64,000 nt of DNA from Dryas octopetala. Its lineage: Eukaryota > Streptophyta > Magnoliopsida > Rosales > Rosaceae. The stretch is taken from positions 3,288,501 to 3,352,500 of the forward strand of contig OY992833.1 of NCBI GenBank assembly GCA_963921425.1. Direction: 5' to 3'. The notes under the pieces were generated by a model. The model did not search any database and had not been told where the DNA came from. It saw nothing but the letters and a program-made list of their open reading frames with translations. The translations under genes were made by a program, and so were the position numbers. Shown here in pieces: positions 25,922 to 41,170 of the stretch (positions are counted from its first letter, which is position 1; each line of letters opens with the position of its first letter).

Positions 25922-26337
25922 CATTCAAACCATAAAAATTGTTGACGTGGCAGGGGCATATTTTCCTCTCTTCATTCAATTTCGTCTACTTGGACAAAAA
26001 ATCTACTAAAATTTCTTATATTTTATAAAATATTAAATTTAATTACAATAATTAAAAAATAAAAATATGAGAATTTTTTTTGAGGTGGGGCAGAGGAGGG
26101 AGGAAGGAGATGGGTTTTGTTTTGTTTTGTTTTTTTAAGTTTTAGAATATTATATTTTTAATTCATTTTTTTTTTACACATGACAACTTACATAAGAAAA
26201 AAAAGGCCTACAATGGCCATATAGGTGCTGCATCACCAATCTTTAGGATTTAGGAGAATTATTTATTTATTTTTCTGTCCAAGTGGACGAAATGACAAGA
26301 GTCCCTTTGCCACATCAGCATTTTTAACGGTTTGGAC
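25922..26337. mobile_element. Foldback MITE cut off at the hAT boundary
   Basis: The left arm 25922-26000 (CATTCAAACC ... TTCGTCTACTTGGAC) pairs with the right arm 26272-26337 (GTCCAAGTGGACGAAATGAC ... AACGGTTTGGA). The right arm stops where the hAT begins, and the missing part does not resume beyond the hAT's right end. Confidence 0.65.
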
Positions 26338-27658
26338 TAGGGCTGGGATTTTATGCCGAATTACCGAAATTTACCGAGAGCCGACCGCAAAGTGCACCGA
26401 CAATTACCGAAAATTGAGGTAACCGATACCGCCATTTCGGTATTAGTTCCGAACCGTCTATTTTGGTAACGGCATCGGCTTACGGAATACAATACCGGCG
26501 GTATACCGATACCGAATCCCAATTAAAAATAAAAAAATAAAAAAATCATTTTTATACATTTATTTGATTATTTTTATACCGATACAGATTTTTTTTTTGG
26601 TTTCACTCTCGAAGTCTCTGTCTCTCTCTCACTCTCGAAGTCTCCTTGTGCGATCCCAAATTCCCAACCACTACAGCATCTCACCATCTCCAGTGACCAC
26701 CACTACAGCATCTCCGACCACCACCACCACCATCTTAGACCCCAAACACGACCCACCACCACCTTAAACCACCAGTTCACCCACCGTCGCCTCCCTCTCT
26801 CCCTTTCTCTCTTTGTCTGACGACTCTCACCAATCACCACCTCTCTCTCTGTCTAACCAGTAACCATTGTCGCCTCTCTCTCTGTCTAACCACCATCGTT
26901 ACTCGTCGCCCCTCTCTCTCTGTCTCACGGCCCAATCACCCACGCCACACCAATCAGAAGGTAATTTCTCAATTAGGGTTTCGAATTGGGGTTTTTTGGG
27001 TTTCAATTTATTGGGGTTTAAATTTAGGGTTTCAAAGTTTCAATTTATATTTTGTTTGTTAGGAATTCATTAGGGTTTCAATTTAGGGTTTCGAATTAGG
27101 ATAATTTCTCAATTAGGGTTTTAAAATTAGGGATTAATTAAGGGTTTTGGGTTAGGGTTTGTAATCTGCATATATAAATGGCTTGAAATATAATTGATCT
27201 TCATGGTTTCCTTGCAAGGTTGAAGCTTCGTGTTGCTTAGTGCTTAGTGCTTAGTGCTTAGTTGCTTACTGTTAAGAGATTGAGAGTGAAGCTGGCTGGT
27301 GGCAACGATCAGGTATATGGATTTCAATATTTCATGGCTAAGTAACTTAGTTTGGCTTAGTTGACATAAATTGGGTTTGATTTTGAATAAATTGAAGTAA
27401 TGAGATTGTGTAATGTGAATATGTGATTTTGATTTTGGGGTTAAGGGTTTGTGCTGCTTGTTAATTGTGATTTGATTTTGGGATTGTGTAATGTGAATAT
27501 GTGATTGTTAATTGTGCTTTGTGCTTGCTGAAATGTTAGTATTAGTATGACATATTGACTAATTGACATGTATTAGTGTATTAGATTACAAGGTTGTATG
27601 ATTTGCATTTTGCAAGGTTGCATTTTTCCACCTAAGATTTGTGTCTCTGTTTTAGGAT

Positions 27659-29996
27659 ATGATGGATTCCTCTAGCCAATCAAATACACTAGGTGCCTCA
27701 TTAGGGTCTGTACCACAATCCCAAACCCAAACACAACCTTCACCCCAAACACAACCTTCACCACAAACACAATCTCAACCCCAAACAGTCGCTGAAGTGG
27801 GAGGAAAGAGGAAAAAGGGTAGTTCTATTGTGTGGGAACACTGCAAGAAAATCCAAAAAACAGATGATAATGGGGTAAAGCATACCATGGGGGTTTGCAA
27901 CTATTGCCAAAAGGAGGTACCTGCTGATTCTAGGAAGAATTGGACCACTGGGTTGAGAAGTCACCTAGATAGATGCAAGCTTAGTCCTTTTTATGATAAG
28001 GGGGATCCTACTCAACCTTTATTGACAAATGAGACAATTGGTGCTCCTTTGGTTCCTTGGTCCTTTAACCAACAAAGACATGAACAAATGCTTGTGCAAT
28101 ACATCATTATTGATGAGCAGCCCTTTAGGACAGTTGAGGGAAAAGGGTGGAGAGCCTTCATCAAAGATCTTCAACCTAGGTTCAAGATTCCCGATAGGAA
28201 GAAGGTGGCTGCCCTAGTGTGGGATTTGTTCTTAGTGGAAAGGGCTAAGATATTAAGTGTGATAGGTGACCAAAGGGTAAGTATCACAACCGATACTTGG
28301 ACCTCGATCCAAAACATCAATTATATGGTAGTCACTGCCCATTTCTTGGACAGTGACTGGAATTTGCATAAAAGGATCATTAATTTCACTAAGATCACAA
28401 GTCACAAGGGGGAAGATATAGGGAGGTGTCTAGAGGGGTGTTTGAACAGTTGGGGGATAAAAAAGGTGTTTAGCATTACAGTGGATAATGCTAAGACAAA
28501 TGATGGGGCTGTTGAGTACATGGCCAAAAGGTTCAAGACATTAAAAACTTTAATGCTTGATGGCAAGTACTTGCATATGAGGTGTGCTTGTCACATCTTG
28601 AATTTAATTGTGAAGGATGGGTTGAAGGAGCTTTATAGCTCAATTGAGGGGATAAGGAATTGTGGGAAGTACATTCACTCATCCCCAACTAGGTTAGACA
28701 AGTTTAGGCAATTTGCCATCTTAGAGTGCATGGACAAGATGGCAAATGTGCCTATGGATGTTTCTACAAGGTGGAATGCCACTTATAAGATGCTTGACAG
28801 TGCATTCAAGTATAGGATGGTGTTCAAAAGGATGGGGGATGAATCGGCTCCTTTTGTGAGTTATTTTAATGAGTATGAAAAGGATGCATCAAGAAACCTA
28901 GTTAAGAGAGTGGGGCCCCCGGGAGATGAGGATTGGGACAAGGCAAAAGCCTATGTGCATTTTCTTAAAAGATTTTATCAAACAACATTGAAACTTAGTG
29001 CCACCAAGACTTGTACTTCACCCATAATTTGGCAACAAATGGTTGGGTTACAAAGTGAGATACTGAAAAAAGTGAGTGATGTAAGAGATCCTACATTGCA
29101 AAGGGTGGCTTCTTCGATGATGGCCAAATTTGACAAGTATTGGGGGAGTTTTGAGATAATAAACAAGCTTGTATTTGTAGCTGAAGCACTAGACCCTAGA
29201 CTTAAATTTGAAATGATTAAAATATCCTTCTCCAATATTGGAGCCGATCCATCTAGGGTTGAAGAAGTTGTGGGTGAGGTTAAACAATGCTTGCTTGCTT
29301 TGTATGATGAGTATAAAGGGAGTGGAACCAATGAGAGTGAAGCTGCCCGATATGTAGGGGGTCGGGTAAGGATTGAGATGGCTGATGATGATGTAGAAGA
29401 AGATGTAGGAGCTGAAATGTGGAGAGTCCTTATACAACAAAGGGTTGAGCAACGACTTGTGGAAGTATCCAATGAAGTGGATAAATACTTGTTGGATCCT
29501 TTTGAGAGTGCAACATCGGCTGATTTCAACATCTTGAATTGGTGGAAAGTGAATGCAACAAGATATCCAATCCTTGCAAAGATTGCCAAGGATATCTTTG
29601 CAATTCCAAGTTCTACCGTTGCTAGTGAGAATGCTTTTAGCCTAGGAGGGAGGATTGTTGATCCTTTTAGAGCGTCATTGACTCCAAAAATGGTAGAGGC
29701 ATTAGTGTGTACTAATGATTGGCTTAGAGCCGAAGAATTTAGCTTCTACAAGGAACCAATGGACGAAGAGGTTGAATTTTATAGGGATCTTGAAGAAATA
29801 GAAGCAAGTAAGATTTTGGTGTTTCAAATTTCAATACAATTTAAATTATATTGATTGTTCTGTTCTGTGTCTAAGTTTGTAATTTATTTTACATGCAGCC
29901 TCTACTTTGATTCAAGGAAGTGCAAGTGCAAGTGCAAGTGCAAGTGCAAGTGGACCCAGTGCAAGTGCCATGCCTCCTCCTTCTACTACTACATGA
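27659..29996 (+). CDS. hAT transposase (zinc-finger BED, RICESLEEPER-like), two exons
   Basis: This DDE-type enzyme cuts and moves hAT transposons in the nucleus. Exon 1 is 27659-29807 and exon 2 is 29899-29996; the join uses donor GTAAG and acceptor ATGCAG and keeps frame, giving 748 residues. An open frame through the donor runs on to 29854, but the spliced tail (STLIQG, then Ser-Ala repeats) fits relatives better. Visible domains: a Gln/Pro/Thr-rich start (20-45), a BED finger at about 55-110 with C80, C83, H102 and C106, the catalytic stretch TTDTWTS (D212), TVDNAKTND (D276), the RCACHILNLIV box (310-317), and the dimerisation region around 605-690 with SSTVASENAFS holding the presumed catalytic E657. 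There are no stops or frameshifts. The upstream acceptor TTTTAG just before 27657 suggests a non-coding first exon. Confidence 0.93.
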
Positions 29997-30077
29997 TTAA
30001 ATCTGAGGTACTTGCTGGCTGCCTGGTTTCATTATTTCTGTTTGCAGGTTGTTACTAAGTTACTTGGTTTGGTGCAG

Positions 30078-30210
30078 AGGTTGATTTCTGATGGTTGTTT
30101 CATTTGCTGCCTTCCATCTGCCATTTTCCAGCTGCAGAGGTTGATTATTTCTGTCTGCTGCCTTCCATCTGCCATTTTCCAGCTGCAGAGGTTGATTTCT
30201 GATGGTTGTT
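30078..30210. repeat. Direct repeat with 52-bp offset in the hAT 3' region
   Basis: CTGCCTTCCATCTGCCATTT plus CCAGCTGCAGAGGTTGAT occurs twice, near 30107 and 30159, and the phrase with TTCTGATGGTTGTTTCATTT flanks both copies. Confidence 0.85.
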
Positions 30211-30769
30211 TCATTTGTATAATTTAAGTTTTAAACTTAAGTTTGTAATTTGTAATTTGCAAGGTTGTAACTTAAGGTTGATTTCTAATGGCTGTTTCAT
30301 TTGTATGATTTCTGATGCCATTTTCCTCCTTCTAATTTGTTAATTGTTCACAGGTTAAGTGTATGTGTGTGAGAAACTTGGATTTGTTTAGGTATTGATA
30401 TGGAATTATGGATGACATATTGATATGTGATTTTGAATATTTGTTTAGGTATTGGTATTGTATATTGTATATTTGTATGGAATTATGGATGACATATTTG
30501 TAGAACATATTGTTGCCTTCCATCTGGCCATTTTGAATCCATATTTTATTTTGGTTGAACAGCATTTTAGGCTTCAAATTGCAGAACAATTCAGGTGTTC
30601 GGTATTACCAATACCGCCCGATGCCGCAAAACACCGTACCGCACCGATAAGTGCGGTTACCGCATTCTAGTGGTACGGTATCGGAGCCGAAATACAAGGA
30701 TTCCGACCTCCTTCCGCCGGCATGCGGTATTAAAGGTTCGGTACGGTTCCCGTACCGAACCCACCCCTA

Positions 30770-31440
30770 GAACAAACTACCTTAATTAGAGCCTAAGCTA
30801 CTGTATAACCATTTTTTTCATGTTAATTGAGATTCACATGTCTATGTTGCTTACAACCACAATCTTCCAAGGCAACAAGAGGATACAGTGCAAGTAAGTA
30901 CACGTACAGTACACATAAGATCGCAATTTCTTACCAAACTAATATAAAAACGTGTCAAGTAGTCAATTCTTTATCTTATATAAAAAATTGTTAGTTATGA
31001 GAAACTTTTTTGTATAAGGGTAATATCACATAATATGTTGACATAATTTTATATTTTTATTTAAAATATAACACATACAATTATTAATATTTAAATTTTA
31101 AATCTTACTTTCTTACCTTGAATAATTTGTACATATTATAATCTGAGTTAATTCTTCAATCACAAAATAAAGGAAAAATTAAAGTGTTAGGGGTTGAGTT
31201 CAATGGTTCTTAACCCGACTACACATCCATTTCCGGATCCAAAACAACTTATCAAACCCGTCCGAATTGACCCCAATTTTATCTTACCTACAACCAATAT
31301 ACAAGCCAACAAGGCGATGATAAACCATCCTCCACCACCAGAACCCCACAGGTGGGTCCCGCATCCTCTTCCGTGTACTACGCAAGCGTTTCACTCTCTC
31401 TCATTTACCAGATCCACCAACTCCCACATCCCAATCCCCA
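30770..31440. other. SAHH upstream region
   Basis: AT-rich to about 31150, then increasingly C- and CT-rich towards the promoter. No other gene is seen. Confidence 0.5.
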
Positions 31441-31463
31441 CCGTCCATCTCACCCTCATCACC

Positions 31464-31472
31464 TATATATAC
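31464..31472 (+). promoter_or_regulatory. TATA box of the SAHH gene
   Basis: TATATATAC lies 111 bp before the start codon, in a pyrimidine-rich context. Transcription would be expected to start about 30 bp downstream, near 31495-31505, giving a leader of roughly 80-90 bases that ends in GA repeats. Confidence 0.6.
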
Positions 31473-31582
31473 ACCCTCACTCTCTCACTATCCCGTCGCT
31501 CAATCCCTCACTCTCTTCTCCACCACCACCACCCCCAACCCTAGTTTCTAGAGAGAGAGAGATTAAGAGAAAGAGAGAGAAA

Positions 31583-33549
<1,967 letters not shown>

Positions 33550-35255
33550 GAGATTGTCTGGGACAAGAGAATTGAGAAAGATATTATATTTGGGAGGGTT
33601 CCTTTTCGTAAACATTTTGCTGATTTGTAGTAGAATTCTAGCTTTAAATTTTTAGGGAGTTTTGTGTTGGTGGGGTGGGGAGAGGTATGGGAGGGAAAGA
33701 AATGGATTAGGTCTCAGTTGAAGACCGAAGACCGGAAGGGGTTTGAATAAGAATGAATGGGGTGGTGTGGGAAATATTTGCTGCAGCATAATGTGTTTTG
33801 CTGCATCTGCTTATCATTTTACTAGCAAGAAAGGGATCTGAAAAAAAAAAAGAACTATCTTCTTTCATTTAAATTTTGATTCACTTTGTCTTCGGTTATA
33901 CTCATTTTGTTTCTTTCCCGTTTACAATATATGTTTCTCTTCCCAAGTCTTGGATTGTATTCTGTTTTTTATTTTGAAAAAATATATGAACAGTTTAGCT
34001 ACTTTTGGCTGTTGCCTTTATGGACCATTTGATTTTAGATTTCAAATATGTTAGGTAGCGCTCCTCACTTTATTTAAACTGAGATGAAATGTCAAGAATG
34101 CCCATGATGCTTAGACCCCATTATCTCCAACCTATCAAACTGGGATTTGCTTCTCCATACTCATCAGCCACCAAGTCACCAACTCCCCATCTAAGCTTAT
34201 TGTCAAAACTTCAAAATGGGTAGGCTTTTAGCCTTTAACTGATCATACATTTTTAGCTCACCAACTTCCCAGCACAAAGCCTACACATGTATGATTTCGA
34301 GGAGAATTTGTTGAGACTACTTTCTCACATCGGAAAAATAAAGACCTGTGTATTAGAATATAAAATATTGCATCTACTCACTTAATCAACTCAATTTAGG
34401 TTTAGAGGATAGGGCCAATCAGCTTTGATGTTAATTGAATAAGTCAAACTAATCGATTTGATAAAAAAAAACGTGCGAGAAGTATGAAAAAAACAAAAAG
34501 AAGGGGCACCATCACAAAGGAATCGCATGCTCTAGACTCTAGAGTAAAAGGAAAAAAACAGTGGGAGAAAGGTGAAGATAACAATGTTATCCACATGAGG
34601 AATTGACTGAGAATTGGATGGCTATCTACTCCAGATAGAAAAATGGTCTGTATAAATGGGCCAATGTGGGGCTTAAAATGGTTCTTCATTTGACAAATAT
34701 CACCTATGGGTGGGTCAGTGGGTGGGTGGTACCATGGTAGGTGGATTAAAGACAGCGATTATTAGTATTAGTTTTTCCAAGGTGCCTATAATTTATACCT
34801 TTAATCTTGATTCATGCTCAACAAAGTCTGATATTTTCCTCTTCCTCCTTATGATTATAATATGGTCGACCACTATAAAGACTCAATGGTTCAGCACCAG
34901 CAAAATCGTGCTACCTAATTCCTTCATATTTCATTGTCATTAATTTTTTTTTTTTTGGTGAGAAATGGGGCCCAGAAGGCCCAAAAGACGATAACTTAGA
35001 TTACATCACTAAACATACCAACCCCAATCAGATCATCAAAGAGCAGTGACCCAACAGACAAAAGGAGGGGCAAAGAAACTAGAAAAACCTAGGTCCAACA
35101 ACAGGCCCAACTCAACCAGACAATCAGCAGACCTATTGTCATTGATTTCATCAAGATATTGGGGACATAATCTGGTTGCTCATCATATTCTCTTCTATAT
35201 GCATATATCAAGTTCAATTTCTAAGAGTTTTGGAACCGTGTGGGTAATATTAACA
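33550..35255. other. SAHH 3' region and intergenic DNA
   Basis: The probable 3' untranslated region continues to about 33840 with AATAAGAATG near 33746. Beyond it I see no gene. TTGTTGAGACTACTTTCTCA at about 34309 resembles short retroelement ends but has no partner. Confidence 0.45.
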
Positions 35256-35263
35256 TATAGCTC

Positions 35264-36084
35264 CAGTGGTGGAATCGGTTTGGTAACCGAACCGATTGGC
35301 CTGACCCGACCACCGAACCGCCTCCGGCGGAATGGCACAAAACGTCACCGTCACCGGGTTTCGGTTGGTGGAAGTCGGTTTCGGTGAGAACACTAAAATC
35401 AGAACAACAACAAAAAACCCAAAAATCAGAACAACCAAAATCAAAACCCCAGCAGCCCACCCAACCCTGAGCATCACCCTCCTTCTTCAACCAAGTTCAC
35501 CATATCAGTGTGACAGAGAGAGGGAGAGAGGGAGGTGACGATGGTTTAAGGGTGGAGTTCGTGGTGGTGGTGGGGATTGCAGAGGGCATCAGAAACGATG
35601 GTGGTGGCTGGGATCGCAGAGAGAGAGAGAGAGAGAACTGAGATGGTGGGAATGAATTGATTGCTGGAATCGAAATGAGATGGAAGGGTGGTTGGGTATT
35701 AGTTGATTGATGGTGCCAGACTTTGGGCTTGAGTTGACTACAAAAAAAAAAAAAAAAAAAAAGACAAAGGCCCAAAAAAAAGAAAAGAAGAAGAAGAACT
35801 GTAACCAGAAACCAGAGAAGAAGAAGATGAAGAAGAAGAAGAAGAAAAAGAAGATAAGAAGAAGAAGATAAGAAGAAAAGAAGAAAAGAAGGAGGAGAGG
35901 TGTTGGTTCGGTATCGGTCACCAAAGGTTGCAGGATCTCCAAACCGTCACTGCCACCGACAAGCATTGGTACGGTAGAGCATCGCCACCCTCAGTATCGA
36001 TCACTACCACTTTGGTTGTTTTATGGTTTTTATCAGTCGATTTTTTGGTTTGTTTCAGTATTTCGGTTGGTTTTCCCAGCCCTA
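35264..36084. mobile_element. Non-autonomous hAT element with perfect 8-bp target duplication
   Basis: It begins CAGTGGTGGAATCGG and ends TTTTCCCAGCCCTA (reverse complement TAGGGCTGGGAAAA). TATAGCTC stands on both sides (35256-35263 and 36085-36092). Subterminal DNA is rich in ACCGA/TCGGT as in the hAT at 26338, placing it in that family. Its 821 bp contain no transposase; 35800-35900 is a purine-only AAG tract. Confidence 0.92.
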
Positions 36085-36416
36085 TATAGCTCAAACCACA
36101 TGGATGAGAAAAAAAAAACACATGGAAATGGCCTTCATTTTTTGTTTCCTAAATGTTGTAGTTAATAAAATGATGCATTTAATTATAAGACAATGCTAAA
36201 GTATCCTAATTTTGTGCCCTAATTGATATAAAATTCCATGTCAATTAGAATATTTGACATGTCATAATTGACATGCCACATCATTTTTACAAAAAGCAAT
36301 ATAAATATGAAAAAAAAAGAAATAAAAAAATCTCATGCTCTTCTTCTAGCCATAGTAACTATGTTCCCTTTCTCCTGCCACCATTTCTCTTCGTTCCTCG
36401 TCACTCTCCCACTTTG

Positions 36417-36418
<2 letters not shown>

Positions 36419-36458
<40 letters not shown>
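36419..36458. repeat. (TC)n microsatellite
   Basis: About 20 uninterrupted CT units in non-coding DNA. Confidence 0.95.
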
Positions 36459-36461
<3 letters not shown>

Positions 36462-36699
36462 GTGTCCCCCACATGTCGCACCTCGAATCCCGGGCATGCC
36501 ACATAGACATATTTCTTGAATTTCCCAAGAAACTAACACCAATAATCCGGCATTAATCGCCCAAGAGACTCAAGGCGGGTTAAGCTTTTTTAATTTAAAT
36601 AGATCGGGTTGGATAAGAGTTTCCATTACATAATAGGATCTTTTAAGAAAATAATAAGATCAAAATAAATAAGTAAATAAAAGTTAACCAACCCACTAG

Positions 36700-39107
36700 G
36701 GTGAAATAGTTAAATCAACACTCCAGAAAAGGAATTACCAAAGTATAGCAAAACCCAAATAAGTTTACAAACTAAATAAAATGTAAGTAAAACATTGTTC
36801 GAACTTGTCCCAAACAGGAATGATATAAGGAAAGCCAATGAGAGGCATAAACAGCTGCAAGACAAAAGACATCAGCAATGAGACTTTCGGATACCAGACA
36901 AGAGATTCCAAAGCTGCGCACCCCTCAATAAAGATCATCTCCAATATGCAAATCTGCATAAGTAAGAGAGAAGAAACCAAAACGAGAAAGTAGAGGGTAA
37001 GCATCACGTACGATCATTGCTTTCCCCTTAGGAGACCCTGCTAGGTTTGAAAACCTTTAAAACATTTACTAGTGAAAGATGATTTTCCAAAACATTAAAA
37101 CATTTCCACAAAATCGTTGAACACCTCAGCTGCAACAATATATGGTAAATATGCATAAAAACCCATAAATAAAAAAAACTCAAATAATCGATACATAATA
37201 GGTACAACTATAGTCAGTCGTAATCAACGAAACAACTACCATGGAGAGAGTGCCACGGTCAACAGAAGTAGGAACTCGCAATTGAGTAACCGTACCACCT
37301 GCCACTTGATCAATTATTAGCATCTGTTTCGCATGGGTATACGTCGCAACGTAATAGCCTTGCCTAGGCCTTTCATAACTTTAATAATCATTTCTTCTAA
37401 AAGGTTTAGGGACTTACACCCAATGTCACAAGTTATGCTACGTTTACTCTCAAACCAATCATAATAAACATGTAATAACATTTTAAAAACTACACATACA
37501 CACACAAAGTCCATAGTCAGGAATGTAGGATGAATCCCCTTACCTAGAATCTAATGCTCTTCAAGTATTCTCTTCCACAGCCTTCCATGTTTGCGCACGG
37601 TCCTATCTTGGCAACTCCTCGAAAACTAATCACAATGACAACCTTAACCTTTTAATGGTTTGGGCAACTGGGTAACTGGGTAATCCAGGAAAAAGACAAT
37701 TTCGACAAAAGAGAACAAATTCTAAGTTAGGGGACGATAACAATTAAGAAAAACGGTATGACCTCTCCTTGAGTCACACGTTACGAGGCACTAGTCCTAG
37801 GTGGACCAAATTATACTCTCTCAAATCTAGTTAAGAGTTTACAAGTTTCAAGTTTTATTTTAAAGTCAAATCACTTGACTAATTGCTTTAACTCAAAGTC
37901 ATTCCACAAAATAATTTAGATTAATCCAACTTAATCTCTACAATAGAAACTTGTTAATCCTAGCATGCTATTAACCTTTAATTAAGCAATTAAATCTCCA
38001 AAATAAAGTTAGACATGCTTAATTAATAAATAAATCCTATTTATTAATCTAAGTATGCAAACCTAAAATTAAAGCCTAAAAATAAATAAGAAAGATTAAA
38101 ACACTTACCCAGTTGTAGACCTCCTTAGGTAGGCTCTACTCCTTTGGACTCTTCCTCCTAGAGCTTGCTCACCAAAACTTTTAAACTATGAAAATTTTCT
38201 TTCATTTTTGGTATGTCTCTTCTTAGAGAGACTTCCAAAGAGACCAAGTAAGAAACTTTAACTTCACTTAGTGGTGCAAGTGAAAATGAGGGACAACAAT
38301 TTCTATTTATAGGCACTAGAAGGTTGGAAGAAGTTGTAAGTTTTCAATATGCAACAAAATGCACAACAAATGCACAAACAAGGGAAAAATCACAAATTTG
38401 GTATGGGGAAATCCGGCGGGTTATTCGAATGCAGAGACAAAACGGGTGGGCCGGCCCTGATTGAAGTCACAACATGACCCTGCTTGCACAAGGACCGGTC
38501 CTTACACAGAATGGACGACCCAGATTAACCCGATTTTAATGAAGCCCAACGGTAGAGATTAAAACGCGGAAGTTGATATGGGGCGACGCGCCCAAAGCAG
38601 CTCCTGTGAGCTCGCTCCACCTTCGTCTTCGTCTTCGTCAGCAGTGCTGGGCCAATGGCAGCGCGCCATGTGTTGTGCTGTTGGCCCAATCAGCAAATCC
38701 ATTTTCTTTTTCCTATTTTTCTAATTTCTCCAAACTTCAGAAATTCACCAAAAATAGCTTGGGAATCCAAATAATTCTTCGAAAAATCCTACGAACTCAT
38801 ATTAATAGGTACTAATTTCCTATAGGCTTAAAAAAATAATTTGTTTCCCCCTAAAAAATTAAGGAAAATTCAACTCCAGTGAATTTAATTCTCAAAAATT
38901 AATTCTAACTTGATAATCATCAAATTTGTGTACAAGGGCACTAGAGGTTAACTCCAAATCACTAATGAAACAAGTTAGTTACACCAAAGACAAAGAAAAC
39001 TCTATTTCCTTAAAGAAACCTTAAGGTTCTAAGTACAAAAGAGTTTTGAAAAAAAAAAAAAAACACGTGTCAACATAAGTTAGGATTGAAAAATCTGGGT
39101 TGCTACA
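36700..39107 (-). mobile_element. LTR in minus orientation (left limit uncertain)
   Basis: The minus strand from 39107 opens TGTAGCAACCCAGATTTTTC, close to TGTAACAACCCAAATTTTGG at 47582. The stretch 38735-38830 is a diverged reverse-complement match to 47860-47955. A minus-strand TATAAATA at about 38304-38312 would be the LTR promoter. No retroviral-type genes adjoin it, so it may be a solo LTR or fragment; the left end is an estimate. Confidence 0.55.
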
Positions 39108-39257
39108 ACACCCCTATCTCATTAAATTCCTTTTATTTTTTATTTTTTTTACAAACTTTATACATATCAGTTCATCTACATCTTCAATGGATTTCACCCT
39201 AATCCAAATCCAGTCTCCTCCGATTCCACATCTTGAAAAACCCACCACCCAAATTGC

Positions 39258-41170
39258 TGTTAAAAATATGCCCTAAAACCAATGACAATTGGTTAATCAA
39301 AGGTGTTTGGTTAAAGTGACTCAAGAGATATTTTAATTAATGTGAATTTCACATTAATAGAGCATAAGCATTATTCACTACACTGGAACTCTATGATCAT
39401 CGTGTAAGTGAATGAATGTGTCCTTGGAAATATAAGAGAAGAGACATAATGAGCTTGGAGGCCATTGAGACTCATGTTATCAGATACTTAAATTCCTAAA
39501 CGTTCATAGTCAATGAAGGGACTGGACATTAATATTCTAATAAATCAACACTAGCACATACGCTTGCGGGGTTGGTGAGTCTCATGCCACAATGTAGAGA
39601 CACTGGAGCAGGAATGTGGATGTGTGCTTGGAGACACGTTCGCTGAACTGATCGAACAGAGAATCCTTGATGGAGCATTACGACTTGAGACACAACTGAT
39701 GTATTGTGTGTGTGCTCAGTGTACTTTGACTGCACAAAATGGACCAACGTAATCAAGCATGAGTGACATGTGTACATTGGGTGCATTTACACACATATGG
39801 AGGCATGTGAGTGTGCAACACGAAATCTCTCACCTTCCATAAAGAATGAGATGTCCCTAGATAGGAAGACTTGCAAAGTCTCTAGCCAGAGGACATAGTC
39901 ACACATAGGATTATACCATGTAATGAGTTTTGACACGAATTTCTTACCCAAGATGTAATTGGGACATAGTTGAGAGAAGAACCGTACTCTATTGTAATCA
40001 TAACTGAATAGGTTCAAGACTAAATTCTATTTGGTTTGGCAGTCATGAACTGTGGCTAGGTGTCAACATGGTCTATAGAGTTTAAAGAGCAATTAACTAG
40101 AAAGAGTTCTAGATTAGTTGTGATCCTACTGCCAAATCGAATAAAAATCTAAAGGGTCACACACATACAATTATATGGGAGACCAAAAGGAAAGGATGAT
40201 ACCGATGATCAATATGTTCGATTATTGATCGCAACTATCGTGATAGTTGTTATTGCCTAAGGCTGGGAGTTGGCACTTCCCAGTGAGTCACCCATCCTAG
40301 TATTGCTCTAGTGTGAGCTCACTTGACTGTGAATTCTAATGGGAGCTCTAGTGACTTAATTACTAATTGATGAGAAGAATTAGTAAGCTCATTAGTCAAT
40401 ATAAATTTAGGGTGATCAATTTACATAATCTTTTATATAAATAGGATTAATTAACTAATTAATCTACTTAGAGAGAGTAAGATTGGAAAGTCAAAGCTTG
40501 GGCTTGTTGACCCAAGGTTAAATCATTAATTATTAGGATAATAATTAACGTTATCTTATTAATTAAGATAAATGATTAATTGGTTAATCATTATTCCTAA
40601 CTCAAACACTAAGCTTATTGACTAAGGCACTAATCTCATGATTAAGTGTTGAGGTCAAATGACATTTGACTTTTATGTATCACATGGGCTAAGTCAAATA
40701 ATATTAGAAAGCTTTGGGAAATAGTGCAAATATGAGTTTTGTTCATTAAAGATGAATGAACAAGATTGATGGATGAGAAAGAGGAGAGATTGGATGTCTT
40801 GTATTTAACAAGCCATCACTTTATAAGGAATGCAAGGGTTGGCCGAACCCTATGAAAAGGAATTCAGCCCCTTGCCTTATCCTCTTATATCTTCTCTCTT
40901 CTCTCTTTTCCTCCATGAAAGCTTGAGAGAAAGAGATGGGTCTTGTAGAACCTATCTTCATAGCTAGCCATTTCTTTGATGCCATATCTAGGAACAAGCG
41001 CTCGGCACCATTTCCTCCTCCGATTTTTGAGGGTATTTTCTGAAGGGTTCACCCCATACCCTCCTAGGGTGTAGGATGGGGTTTGTGGAGGCTGTATGTT
41101 AGGTTTCAACTTCGAGATTTGGGCTGTCGAGTGCTTGACGAAGAGAATCTGTCAGGAACTGTATTTTTGT
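39258..41170 (+). mobile_element. Copia-type LTR, probably solo (right limit uncertain)
   Basis: It opens TGTTAAAAATATGCCCTAAA, a start widely shared by plant Copia LTRs. The sequence stays non-coding and includes a CT-rich leader-like part at 40880-40920. No primer site or polypurine tract adjoins it and the right end is not resolved. Confidence 0.55.

Larger units (their letters stand above)
26338..30769 (+). mobile_element. Full-length, possibly autonomous hAT transposon
   Basis: The left end TAGGGCTGGG and the right end (reverse-complemented TAGGGGTGGG) form a 10-bp terminal repeat with one mismatch. Both flanks inside carry many ACCGA/TCGGT motifs. The element encloses one complete hAT transposase gene with a plausible intron, preceded by a CT-rich leader and AGGGTTT-rich sequence. 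The 8 bases outside the two ends (GTTTGGAC, GAACAAAC) do not agree, so the insertion duplication is lost or one flank is rearranged. Its right end is 814 bp from the SAHH start codon. Confidence 0.85.

Noticed and set aside
26960..27160. Telomere-like AGGGTTT motifs
   Set aside because: Scattered and irregular in the hAT leader; not a telomeric array. A similar scatter near 10690-10860 was rejected for the same reason.
28978..29589. 203-codon minus-strand frame
   Set aside because: Antisense shadow of the hAT transposase exon; no known motif.
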